In this document: positions 1-6,475 of the stretch, piece after piece
Numbering within the stretch: the first letter of the stretch is position 1
How the letters are laid out: the number at the start of each line of letters is the position of its first letter
DNA from: Myxococcales bacterium
GTDB taxonomy: Bacteria; Myxococcota; Polyangia; Polyangiales; Polyangiaceae
Assembly (NCBI GenBank): GCA_020430865.1
Contig: JAGQIY010000386.1
Coordinates: 1 to 16,652 of the forward strand
DNA length: 16,652 nucleotides
Direction of reading: 5' to 3'
Translations under genes and position numbers: made by a program
The notes under the pieces: model-generated
Database searches by the model: none
Seen by the model: the letters and a program-made list of their open reading frames with translations, nothing else
Told to the model about the DNA's origin: nothing

Positions 1-1
1 C

Positions 2-1258
2 GTGGACCACGGCGTGGAGGCCCCCGACGAGCGGCTACGCGCTGGCAAGCCTCGGAGCGGTCGTCTGGTCTTGGGCGCCACCCAGCGAGGGGGTCAGATC
101 TTGGTCACCATCCAAGACGACGGTCGCGGGATGGATCCGGACAAGCTGCGCAAGAAAGCCATCGAAAAGGCCATCCTGAGCGCCAGCGAGGCGCGCGACA
201 TGACCGACAGCGAGAGCTTTCAGCTGATTTTCCGCGCGGGCTTCTCGACGGCGGCGCAGGTGAGCGACGTCTCGGGACGTGGCGTGGGCATGGATGTGGT
301 GCGCGACGCCATCGCGAAGCTGAAGGGCAGCATCCACCTCGACTCGGAGGCGGGCCGCGGCACGCTGCTCGAGCTGCGGTTGCCCTTGACGCTGGCCATC
401 ACGCAAATCCTCGCGGCAAGAGTCGGGGGGGAGCTCGTGGCGATTCCTCTCGAGGCAGTCGCCAGCGCTCAGAACATCGCCGGGGCACAGCTCGAGGCAG
501 TCGGCGGTGGCACGTGCTTGCGAGTCGCCGACGAGCTGATCCCGGTGGTGGACCTCGCGCGCGTGCTCGGACTCGGAAGCACCCAAACGGGTCATCTCGG
601 AGACGGAGCCGAGCACAGCGTCGTGATCATCGAACTGGGCACCGAGCGCTTCGGACTACTGGTGCAGCAAGTCCTTGGGCGGCACGAGGTCGTGATCAAG
701 AGCCTGGGTCCGTTGCTCGCCGGCACCCCCTGTGCCGCCGGCGCGACCCTGGTCGGTGACCGCATCCTGCTGGTGGTCGATCTGGCGGAGGTGGCGACGC
801 GCAGCAGAGATAGCGGGCACAGTTTCACGAGCACCGCCTCGACTCTCGGAAGCCCGGCCGACGGCGGGGTCGCACCGCCCCAGATCCGCGCGCGCGTGCT
901 CGTAGCGGAGGACAGCGACACCATACGCGAAGCCATTCGCCGTGAGCTGACCCACGCCGGCTTCGAAGTCGTCGTGGCGGCAGACGGAACCGAGGCCCTG
1001 GAAGTCGCCCGACGCGAGAGCTTCGACGCCATTTCCACGGATGTCATGATGCCGGGAATGGACGGCTACGAACTCACGCGGCGTCTGCGTGCCGACCCAC
1101 GCTACGCCGATGTGCCAATCGTGATGGTGACGAGCAAGGATGCGCGACTGGATACGTTGCGTGGATTCGACGCCGGCGCGAGCGCTTACATCACCAAGCC
1201 TGCTGACGCTGCAGAGCTCGTGCGAACCCTCGACGGATTGCTGGCATCGAAGGGCTGA
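2..1258 (+). CDS. CheA-type hybrid histidine kinase with C-terminal receiver domain (5' truncated)
   Basis: Chemotaxis-type sensor kinase; the N-terminal part, including any phosphotransfer domain, lies outside the window. The visible 418 residues begin inside the ATPase N-box (VDHGVE). They continue through the G1 box DDGRGMD, an F-box (FRAGFSTA) and the G2 box GRGVGMDVV, all within about residues 1-130. A CheW-like coupling domain follows (about 135-265), then a Gly/Pro-containing linker and a full CheY-like receiver (about 298-415). The receiver has an acidic pocket (VAEDSD), phospho-acceptor Asp at visible residue 347 (STDVMMPGMDG), a Thr (VTSK) and the conserved Lys (ITKPAD). CheA-CheW-REC order is that of FrzE-like hybrid kinases of myxobacteria, which signal to motility or developmental outputs. 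Cytoplasmic and presumably receptor-associated. The GTG at position 2 is internal, not the true start. Family assignment is secure; the pathway is unknown because no receptor or CheW gene is visible. Confidence 0.93.
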   Translation: MDHGVEAPDERLRAGKPRSGRLVLGATQRGGQILVTIQDDGRGMDPDKLRKKAIEKAILSASEARDMTDSESFQLIFRAGFSTAAQVSDVSGRGVGMDVVRDAIAKLKGSIHLDSEAGRGTLLELRLPLTLAITQILAARVGGELVAIPLEAVASAQNIAGAQLEAVGGGTCLRVADELIPVVDLARVLGLGSTQTGHLGDGAEHSVVIIELGTERFGLLVQQVLGRHEVVIKSLGPLLAGTPCAAGATLVGDRILLVVDLAEVATRSRDSGHSFTSTASTLGSPADGGVAPPQIRARVLVAEDSDTIREAIRRELTHAGFEVVVAADGTEALEVARRESFDAISTDVMMPGMDGYELTRRLRADPRYADVPIVMVTSKDARLDTLRGFDAGASAYITKPADAAELVRTLDGLLASKG

Positions 1259-1301
1259 TCTCGCGCTTTTTCACGGGTTTCGGGGGGGTGAGGAGCGGCT
1301 T

Positions 1302-1335
1302 GAACACGCGGCGAGTGACGTCGCTCGGCGTGTTC
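1302..1335 (+). terminator. Terminator-like hairpin after the CheA gene
   Basis: An inverted repeat starts 43 nt after the cheA stop. The arms GAACACGC (1302-1309) and GCGTGTTC (1328-1335) pair perfectly. Inside them CGAGTG/CGCTCG (1312-1317, 1322-1327) extends the stem after a GG bulge, leaving the loop ACGT. No U-run follows (TCCCCGC), so intrinsic termination is only plausible. It could instead be a processing structure or a protein-binding site. Confidence 0.45.
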
Positions 1336-1607
1336 TCCCCGCTGCGCTTTCGACGCGCGACGTGACTTGCGCGAATTATTGACTAAGAGAGGTTCAGAGC
1401 TTGCGTGGACCTTTGCTCCGGTTCACAAGCCGCCGACTCGCTGCTAGGGTCCCCGCCCACTAACGCAGCGCCTGACTCGAGTCGGGCTCTCAAGCTCAAG
1501 CCTCATCGACTGAACGATGAGCGGGCTTCGGCCCCGCACCGCCCACCAGTTCGAGCGCGAGCGGGACACTTCGAAGTCGAGATCCGACTCCAAGATTGAG
1601 GAACCCT
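1336..1607 (+). promoter_or_regulatory. metK promoter/leader region with several hairpins
   Basis: Non-coding region ahead of metK. It holds a short AT-rich island near 1370-1392, a plausible promoter location, although no convincing -35/-10 pair was found. Several potential RNA stems follow: a near-palindrome centred on GACTCGAGTC (1474-1483); a 7-bp stem CTCATCG/CGATGAG (1502-1508, 1515-1521) with loop ACTGAA; a GC-rich stem capped by C(TTCG)G (1521-1537); and AGTCG/CGACT (1575-1579, 1585-1589), just upstream of the ribosome-binding site. The density of stems suggests a structured 5' leader. I could not match it to SAM-I/SAM-IV (no CGGCAACC core) or to the SAH riboswitch. Confidence 0.4.
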
Positions 1608-2960
1608 ATGTCCAGTTACCTGTTTACCTCTGAATCCGTCTCCGAAGGTCATCCCGACAAGATCTGCGACGCCGTCAGCGACGGCGTGCTCGACGAGGCA
1701 CTCCGCCAGGACCCGAAGAGCCGCGTCGCCTGTGAGACCTTCATCAAGACCGGGTTCGTGGTGCTCGGTGGCGAGATCACCACGGAAGCGACGATCAACT
1801 TCGCAGAGGTAGCGCGCAACACGATCAAGGAGATCGGCTACAGCTCCAGCGACATGGGCTTCGACTACGCCACCTGTGGTGTGCTCGTCGCGATCGAGCC
1901 GCAGTCCCCTGATATCTCTCAGGGCGTGACCGAAGGCGAGGGCATGTTCACCGAGCAGGGCGCCGGCGACCAGGGCCTGATGTTCGGCTTCGCCTGCGAC
2001 GAGACCCCGGAGCTGATGCCCGCGCCGATCATGTACTCTCACGCGCTCACCAAGCGCCTCGCCGCCGTGCGCAAGAGCAACAAGGTCGACTACCTGCGGC
2101 CCGACAGCAAGAGCCAGGTCACCGTCGAGTACGTCGACGGAAAGCCCAAGCGTATCGACGCGGTGGTTATTTCCACGCAGCATTCCGAGGACGTCAAGTA
2201 CGACACGCTGCGCGACGACGTCATGGACTTGGTGGTCAAGAAGACGCTTCCCAAGAACATGATCGATGGCCGCACCAAGTTCTTCATCAACCCCACTGGT
2301 CGCTTCGTCATTGGTGGACCGTGCGGCGACGCCGGCCTCACCGGGCGCAAGATCATCGTCGACACCTATGGCGGCGCGGGTCGTCACGGTGGCGGTGCCT
2401 TCAGCGGCAAAGACCCCTCCAAGGTGGACCGCTCGGCCTGCTACTACGCGCGCTACGTCGCGAAGAACATCGTCGCCGCTGGCCTGGCCAGTCGCGCGGA
2501 AGTCCAGGTCGCCTACGCCATCGGCGTGGCTCAGCCCGTCAGCGTGCGCGTCGATACCTTCGGCACCGGGAAGATCCCGGAGGAGAAGATCGAAGCGTAC
2601 GTGCGCGAGAACTTCGACATGACGCCTCGCGGAATCATCACGCAGCTCGATCTGTTGAAGCCGATCTACAGCGCGACCGCCGCGTACGGTCACTTCGGCC
2701 GCAAGGAGTTCAGCTGGGAGAAGACGAACCGCGCCAAGGAGCTGCGCCAGCTACTGAGCAGCAAGGGCGCCAAGGCCGCCGTCCCCGCAAAGAAGGCCGC
2801 AAAGGCCAACGGGGCTCCCGCAAAGAAGGCCGCAAAGGCCAACGGGGCTCCCGCAAAGAAGGCCAACGGAGCCGCCGCGAAGAAGGCCTCGAAGACCACC
2901 AAGGCGACGCCCAAGGCCAAGCCGGGCAAGAAGGCCGGCCGCAAGGGCGCCCGCGCCTGA
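1608..2960 (+). CDS. metK: S-adenosylmethionine synthase with Lys/Ala-rich C-terminal tail
   Basis: Makes S-adenosylmethionine from methionine and ATP, releasing phosphate and diphosphate; cytosolic, normally tetrameric. The start is ATG 1608 because GAGGA (1598-1602) sits 5 nt upstream and the product then begins [18 protein letters not shown], matching family N-termini; an in-frame TTG at 1596 is unlikely. Signatures include GHPDKICD (His15, Asp17, Lys18), [38 protein letters not shown] and the phosphate-loop motif [17 protein letters not shown]. The conserved core ends near residue 385 ([13 protein letters not shown], then a helix). The protein is 450 residues against about 385-400 for typical MetK. 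The extra 60 residues are almost only Lys, Ala, Gly, Pro, Asn and Thr, with repeats of [11 protein letters not shown], resembling histone H1-like tails. Catalytic assignment is certain; the role of the tail is unknown. Confidence 0.98.
   Translation: MSSYLFTSESVSEGHPDKICDAVSDGVLDEALRQDPKSRVACETFIKTGFVVLGGEITTEATINFAEVARNTIKEIGYSSSDMGFDYATCGVLVAIEPQSPDISQGVTEGEGMFTEQGAGDQGLMFGFACDETPELMPAPIMYSHALTKRLAAVRKSNKVDYLRPDSKSQVTVEYVDGKPKRIDAVVISTQHSEDVKYDTLRDDVMDLVVKKTLPKNMIDGRTKFFINPTGRFVIGGPCGDAGLTGRKIIVDTYGGAGRHGGGAFSGKDPSKVDRSACYYARYVAKNIVAAGLASRAEVQVAYAIGVAQPVSVRVDTFGTGKIPEEKIEAYVRENFDMTPRGIITQLDLLKPIYSATAAYGHFGRKEFSWEKTNRAKELRQLLSSKGAKAAVPAKKAAKANGAPAKKAAKANGAPAKKANGAAAKKASKTTKATPKAKPGKKAGRKGARA
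2787..2873 (+). repeat. 33-bp in-frame tandem repeat in the metK tail
   Basis: Two identical 33-bp units (2787-2819 and 2820-2852) encode [11 protein letters not shown] twice. A shortened third copy (about 2853-2873) encodes AKKANGA and lacks one AAK block. Exact identity at the DNA level, including synonymous positions, points to recent slippage or unequal recombination. The unit is a multiple of three, so copy-number change keeps the reading frame. Confidence 0.95.
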
Positions 2961-3020
2961 GCGGGAGAGGTCGAAGCCGTCTCCGCGGTTACAGAACCTC
3001 ACGGAAATGGCGACGACGGA

Positions 3021-3060
3021 GGGAGAGGCCGCGAGCGAAGCTCGTGGCCTCTCCCCGTTT
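3021..3060 (+). terminator. Strong Rho-independent terminator of metK
   Basis: A 16-bp stem with one G-U pair runs from GGGAGAGGCC at 3021 to its complement ending at 3055, closed by the loop GAA (3037-3039) and followed by CGTTT. It lies 60 nt past the metK stop codon. The T-run is short, but the stem is very stable. Confidence 0.8.
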
Positions 3061-3106
3061 GTGCCGCGCGTGAAGCGCGTGGCCTCTAGCCATTTGTGCC
3101 GCGAGT
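3037..3106 (+). repeat. Imperfect 35-bp tandem duplication at the metK terminator
   Basis: Positions 3037-3071 and 3072-3106 match at 30 of 35 bases (shared blocks GGCCTCT and TTTGTGCCGCG). The first copy supplies the right arm of the main terminator. The second creates a smaller hairpin at 3063-3083 (GCCGCGCG with CGCGTGGC, loop region TGAAG). The result is two stem-loops in series. Confidence 0.85.
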
Positions 3107-3357
3107 CGCGCGTTCACGCTGAGGGTGGACGCAGGGCGGATTCCGCTGGGTTGCAGTCAGACCGAACTATTTGAAGTTCGAAGCATCAGCGACGGCCTCG
3201 CCGGGACCTATCTGTGGCAGCCTGTGAGAAATTTCCCGCCTAGCGAAAGGCAGTGGAGCAACGTGTTGGTTCCAATCGCACGACGGCCGGGTCCGCGCTA
3301 GCGTGTACGCCCTCCCCCGCCCGAGCTTTCGACGCTCGGCTCTGCCCGAGGTTCGGT
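3107..3357 (+). promoter_or_regulatory. Upstream region of the lipoprotein gene, with an 18-bp palindrome
   Basis: Intergenic DNA before the lipoprotein start. The only clear element is CGAACT-ATTTGA-AGTTCG at 3163-3180, a perfect 6-bp inverted repeat around a 6-nt AT-rich centre, about 180 nt upstream of the ATG. The shape suits a dimeric repressor operator or a small hairpin. No convincing sigma-70 or sigma-54 promoter was recognised. An in-frame GTG at 3253 would extend the lipoprotein by 35 residues, but the added sequence lacks signal-peptide character. Confidence 0.35.
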
Positions 3358-4623
3358 ATGCGTTTCCCTGCGTTCTCTCTAGGTTTGGTGCTCCCGCTGG
3401 CAGTGGTAGTGGCTGCTGGTTGCTCCGCTGGCGGTGGCGGCTCGGGCGTCTCCGGCGGCAACGGGGGCAACGGCTCTGGAGCCAGCGGAGGCTCCGATGA
3501 CAACGGCGGCGGCCTAGGGATCGGAAACAACGGTGGCGGTGGGAATGGCAGCGGCGGTGGAGTGCTCCAAGGCGAACCCCCCTGCAACCCGACCGACGTC
3601 AACGCGGACAGCGACGGAGACGGCTGGACCACCGCCGCCGGCGACTGCAACGACTGCACCGCGGAAATGAATCCCGGCGCCTACGACTTCCCAGGAAACA
3701 ACGTCGACGACGACTGCGACGGCACCAAGGACAACGAGCCCGCTGGCTGTGACTCTGGCACGTTGAACATGGCCTCCATCTATCCTGGCGACGCGCTGAC
3801 AGCGCTGGATCTGTGTCGAGCTCAACAGGGCGACTCGTGGGGCGTCCTGAACGTCGAGTACCTGAAGGCCGACCAGAGCCCTGGCATGAACGAACTGAGC
3901 CACGGCCTGCTCCCCAACTTCGGGACGGCGACTCCGCGTGCGGGCAACACGTTCCTGGCCCTGTCGTCCGGAACGGCGCGCGACAGGAATCAGGCTGGGT
4001 ACGAGGACCCCTCGGCGCTCGATGTGTTTGGTGACCCCTTGGGCAAAGACATGAACACGTCTTCTGGCACCCCCGGCGGGTTTCCGGTTCCGTCACCCTC
4101 GTGTCCCCAGGCGCCCAACCCGAGCAAGATCGCGAACGACCCCGCGGCGCTGCGGTTGCGCATCAAGGTGCCGACGAACGCGAACGCGATCCGCTTCGAC
4201 TTCATGTTCTACACCTACGAGTTCCCCGAGTACATCTGCTCGGAGTACAACGACTTCTTCGTGGCGCTCATGGACCCGGCGCCAGAGGGTGCGATCAGCG
4301 GCAACGTGAGCTTCGACAACCAGGGTAACCCGGTCAGCGTCAACAACGGCTACCTGGAGGTGTGTCAGGCCCAGATGGCCGGCGGAAAGCAGTTCGACTG
4401 CCCGCAGGGCACCGGCTTGCTCCAGAACACTGGCTTCGAACCCGGTGCGTCGACCGGATGGCTTCAGACCATAGCACCAGTTCCGCCGGGCAAGGAGGTC
4501 ACCCTGATGTTCGCCATCTGGGACGCGGGTGACCACGTGCTCAACTCGACCGCGATCATCGACAACATCAGCTTCGACGTCACGGATTCGTCGGTGCCCG
4601 TCACCGAGCCGCCGCCCAAGTGA
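3358..4623 (+). CDS. Secreted lipoprotein with MopE-type Asp motif and choice-of-anchor L domain
   Basis: Predicted cell-envelope lipoprotein of 421 residues. ATG 3358 is chosen because GAGG (3348-3351) lies 6 nt upstream and a lipoprotein signal peptide starts there: hydrophobic core LGLVLPLAVVV, lipobox AAGC, modified Cys22. Residues 23-70 are a flexible Gly/Ser/Asn linker. At about 80-125 comes a MopE-like putative metal-binding motif rich in Asp (NADSDGDGW, GDCNDC, NPGAYDFPGNN, DDDCDG). From about 135 to 410 the sequence matches the choice-of-anchor L family of surface-protein modules: IKVPTNANAIRFDFMFYT, EFPEYICSEYNDFFVALM, GNPVSVNNGYLEVC, AIWDAGDHVLNSTAIIDN. Such modules recur in myxobacterial surface proteins, usually without known function. 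Binding of calcium or copper by the Asp motif is inference. It stands alone, between terminators on both sides. Confidence 0.88.
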   Translation: MRFPAFSLGLVLPLAVVVAAGCSAGGGGSGVSGGNGGNGSGASGGSDDNGGGLGIGNNGGGGNGSGGGVLQGEPPCNPTDVNADSDGDGWTTAAGDCNDCTAEMNPGAYDFPGNNVDDDCDGTKDNEPAGCDSGTLNMASIYPGDALTALDLCRAQQGDSWGVLNVEYLKADQSPGMNELSHGLLPNFGTATPRAGNTFLALSSGTARDRNQAGYEDPSALDVFGDPLGKDMNTSSGTPGGFPVPSPSCPQAPNPSKIANDPAALRLRIKVPTNANAIRFDFMFYTYEFPEYICSEYNDFFVALMDPAPEGAISGNVSFDNQGNPVSVNNGYLEVCQAQMAGGKQFDCPQGTGLLQNTGFEPGASTGWLQTIAPVPPGKEVTLMFAIWDAGDHVLNSTAIIDNISFDVTDSSVPVTEPPPK

Positions 4624-4673
4624 GATAGCCTCCCGCCGCGCGGAAACGTAGGAGAGTCAGCGGTGTTCGAACC

Positions 4674-4709
4674 GCGGCCCGGGTCAGCCAGAGCGTCGAC
4701 TCGGGCCGC
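4674..4709. terminator. 12-bp hairpin between convergent genes
   Basis: GCGGCCCGGGTC (4674-4685) pairs with GACTCGGGCCGC (4698-4709), 12 bp with one G-U, around a 12-nt loop. It lies 50 nt after the lipoprotein stop and 58 nt beyond the end of the opposing small gene. It has no T-run on either side but is well placed as a shared bidirectional terminator. Confidence 0.55.
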
Positions 4710-4744
4710 TTGACGCACCCCTCCCCCCCTGCTGCCGCGTGGCG

Positions 4745-4770
4745 TGATGCCGACGGCTGAGCCGGCATCA
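4745..4770 (-). terminator. Hairpin overlapping the stop codon of the 83-residue protein gene
   Basis: TGATGCCG (4745-4752) and CGGCATCA (4763-4770) form a perfect 8-bp stem with a 10-nt loop. On the minus strand the stem begins at the TGA stop codon of the small gene. No T-run follows. It may stabilise the 3' end or help terminate the minus-strand pair. Confidence 0.4.
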
Positions 4771-5019
4771 GGCCCGGGACGCGTTGGCGTCGTCGCTTCC
4801 GCCGTTGAGGATCGCCTGGATCTTCAGCGCTCGTCCCACGGCCTCGTACAGACCGCCGAGGGGGATCAGCGCATTCGCGAAACGCAGCTGGTCGTCGGGG
4901 GTGTTGAGCGTCTCCAGACCAGCCTCTCCCATGGTCCTGGCGACCAGCTCGAGCGCTGCCTCCCGGCCCAGGACCTGGGCCAGCTTCTGCGTGACGGTAT
5001 CGCGTCCGATCATGATCAT
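4768..5019 (-). CDS. Small protein of unknown function, translationally coupled to the AurF-like gene
   Basis: A helical-looking protein of 83 residues starting MIMIGRDTVTQKLAQVLG. Start ATG 5019-5017 overlaps the stop of the upstream gene as ATGA (5019-5016), so it is likely translated by termination-reinitiation; a second in-frame ATG (5013) is possible. Longer in-frame extensions upstream run antisense to the aurF-like 3' end and read as shadow sequence. The protein has heptad-like spacing of Leu, Ala and Val and no Cys, signal peptide or membrane segment. The centre (LNTPDDQLRFANALIPLGGLYEA) looks like conserved globular sequence. I do not recognise a family. Tight coupling suggests it works with the diiron protein, for example as a small subunit, chaperone or regulator. 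That is inference; a frameshift-split single gene is the alternative. Confidence 0.7.
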   Translation of the reverse strand: MIMIGRDTVTQKLAQVLGREAALELVARTMGEAGLETLNTPDDQLRFANALIPLGGLYEAVGRALKIQAILNGGSDDANASRA

Positions 5020-5963
5020 GAAAAGTGCGGGACTCGGGCGGTGACTCGGGCGGCGCCCTCTGGGCTCATCTGCTCGAGGGCATCGACGAACATCGGGCTC
5101 GTCATGCCGTACCACACGAACGTTCGTCGGTAGCCTTGTAGCTGGGTTCGTCGAATACGCTCGGATTCTTCGGCGCCGAAGCCTGTCCCGTCCGCGTCCG
5201 TCACGCGGCCAGTCGCTCGGCCCAGGCTCCGCACATCCATCTGCGCCTGCTGTGCCAGCAGGCCGTCGAATGCGCCCAGGATGTCGAGGTAGTCATCGAA
5301 GGCCTTGTCTATCGCCGTCGGAGTCGCCATGGCGACCAGCTTCGCCAGCTCGAGCGCGTCGATCTTCGCGTGCTGGGACTCCTCCAACCAGTGGTGTTTG
5401 AGGATGCTCGCGAACAGCGGATCCAGCTCCCGATCGTCCTTCACACACTCGGTGTAGTGGTGCTGGGTCATGAGCTCGATGTGCAGGGTGATCAGCATCA
5501 CCGCGATGGGGGATTTGCTTAGGATCACCTGGGCGACCTCTGCCGCCGACTCAAGGACCTCCGCAGGAGAGGCGAAGTCGCGATCAAATGCCGCACGGTA
5601 ACGCTCGAAGAGGCGTTGATGCTTGACCTCCTCGTCAGCGAAGCGCACCAGGGCACGAATCGCGTCACGGTCGCCGAACATCTCTGCCTGGGCGTGCTGA
5701 ACGACCGTGACCAGGATGTACTCCTCCACGAACGCGAACAGATTCAGGTACGCGTTGCCAGAGATCTGGTTGAGCATGAGGCGCTCTTCGCTCGAGAGGA
5801 AATCCAAGGCGGAGTTCGGCACCAAAGCCTCTGGCAAGAATGGTCGCGAAAAGTCGAGCCGCGTGTCCGCTGGCATGACCTCGTCGACTCGCCAAGAAGA
5901 GCGTTCGGAGTTCTTCACGCACGTGGCGTAGTCGTAGTTGAACCTGAGCATCTCGGTCTCCAT
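5016..5963 (-). CDS. AurF-like diiron protein (ferritin-like N-oxygenase family)
   Basis: Predicted non-haem diiron protein of 315 residues related to p-aminobenzoate N-oxygenase AurF, which oxidises aryl amines to nitro compounds. ATG 5963 is preferred because AGGGG lies about 6 nt upstream and METEMLRFNYDYA begins a coherent protein; the frame stays open to 6434, but that extension is low-complexity Arg-rich sequence. Candidate iron ligands occur in helical segments: Glu80 or Glu81 (FVEEYI), Glu112 and His115 (DEEVKH), Glu163 (HIELMTQHH), and His191, Glu195, His198 (HHWLEESQH). The His-x3-Glu-x2-His spacing of the last set equals that of AurF. There is no signal peptide, so it is probably cytosolic. 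Substrate is unknown: no biosynthetic cluster surrounds it. The family also contains non-N-oxygenase members, so catalysis is inferred, whereas the diiron fold is well supported. Confidence 0.82.
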   Translation of the reverse strand: METEMLRFNYDYATCVKNSERSSWRVDEVMPADTRLDFSRPFLPEALVPNSALDFLSSEERLMLNQISGNAYLNLFAFVEEYILVTVVQHAQAEMFGDRDAIRALVRFADEEVKHQRLFERYRAAFDRDFASPAEVLESAAEVAQVILSKSPIAVMLITLHIELMTQHHYTECVKDDRELDPLFASILKHHWLEESQHAKIDALELAKLVAMATPTAIDKAFDDYLDILGAFDGLLAQQAQMDVRSLGRATGRVTDADGTGFGAEESERIRRTQLQGYRRTFVWYGMTSPMFVDALEQMSPEGAARVTARVPHFS

Positions 5964-6475
5964 CACATCCCCTGAAACCGTGGTCGAGCTTTCAGTCTCA
6001 CCCGTCTCGAGATGGCGCACAATGGCCGTCAGAAGAATCAGCGCGGAAATGTCAGCGGCTGCATCCGACGCGCCTCGCCTGCTGCACGTAGTGTTGTCGA
6101 GCATCGCCGCCTCGATCTGCAGCGCACAGCAAGCTGAGTGCGGCCGACGACGCGATGGCGAGCGCGCGTCGCCTGGCGATCGACGCGCCGGAGCCGTAAC
6201 TATCGCGCGCGCCGCCGTGAGGCCTCGACACCCCCGTCGGAGAAAGGCGGGAGAAATGGGCTCGGATCCTCGACTTCGAAGACGCTCCGAGGTCCGCGAG
6301 TTGCGTCCACGAGCCACCGATTCGAGCTTCGCTCGCAGTTCACCTGGATTGCGCATGCGCGACCGCATGCCCGGTATGCGCCCGATGAAGCACGGGCGCG
6401 AAAACACGTGAGAGCTAGTGAAAGTTAGCGCCAACGGGTTGCGAATCCGAACGCGTTGGCGTTACCCAGGGAAAC
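5964..6475. other. Gene-free region between the divergent AurF-like and MscS genes
   Basis: About 510 nt with open frames but no recognisable protein; the predicted peptides are Arg/Ser-rich and compositionally biased, as expected of GC-rich shadow frames. It must hold the promoters of both flanking genes, although no clear -35/-10 set was found. Visible structure: a perfect GCGCATGCGC palindrome (6351-6360), nearby CGCATGC and GGTATGCGC echoes, a 7-bp inverted repeat GCGCCCG/CGGGCGC (6378-6384, 6393-6399), and the mscS-proximal hairpin listed separately. Confidence 0.55.
6426..6464 (+). promoter_or_regulatory. Inverted repeat just upstream of the mscS start
   Basis: Positions 6426-6436 (TAGCGCCAACG) and 6454-6464 (CGTTGGCGTTA) form an 11-bp stem with one G-T pair and a 17-nt loop, ending 11 nt before the mscS ATG. 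It could be an operator or an RNA hairpin influencing access to the AGGGAA ribosome-binding site. Confidence 0.5.

Noticed and set aside
1381..1400. GACTAAGAGAGGTTCAGAG resembles the 5' part of a SAM-I (S-box) riboswitch ahead of metK
   Set aside because: The diagnostic downstream core (GGCAACC and the k-turn pattern) is absent and the stems do not fit the aptamer layout.
2090..2365. Long minus-strand open frames opposite metK, glnA, pfkA and the kinase
   Set aside because: They are antisense shadows produced by high-GC codon bias; the sense proteins match known families throughout.
3253..3357. GTG 3253 as the lipoprotein start
   Set aside because: It would bury the signal peptide behind 35 polar residues; ATG 3358 has an SD and a correct lipobox distance.
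4660..4675. GCGGTGTTCGAACCGC looks like a tRNA T-arm
   Set aside because: The loop is 6 nt, not 7, and there is no acceptor stem, anticodon arm or D-arm in the surrounding sequence; it is part of the terminator-like region.
6347..6357. GATTGCGCATG occurs here and again at 15467-15477, as if a shared operator
   Set aside because: A shared 11-mer in a 16.6-kb window is expected many times by chance, and the flanks do not match.
5016..6434. Treating the whole minus-strand frame to 6434 as the AurF-like gene
   Set aside because: The extra 157 N-terminal residues are Arg/Ser-rich and unlike any domain, whereas ATG 5963 has a good ribosome-binding site and fits the family length.
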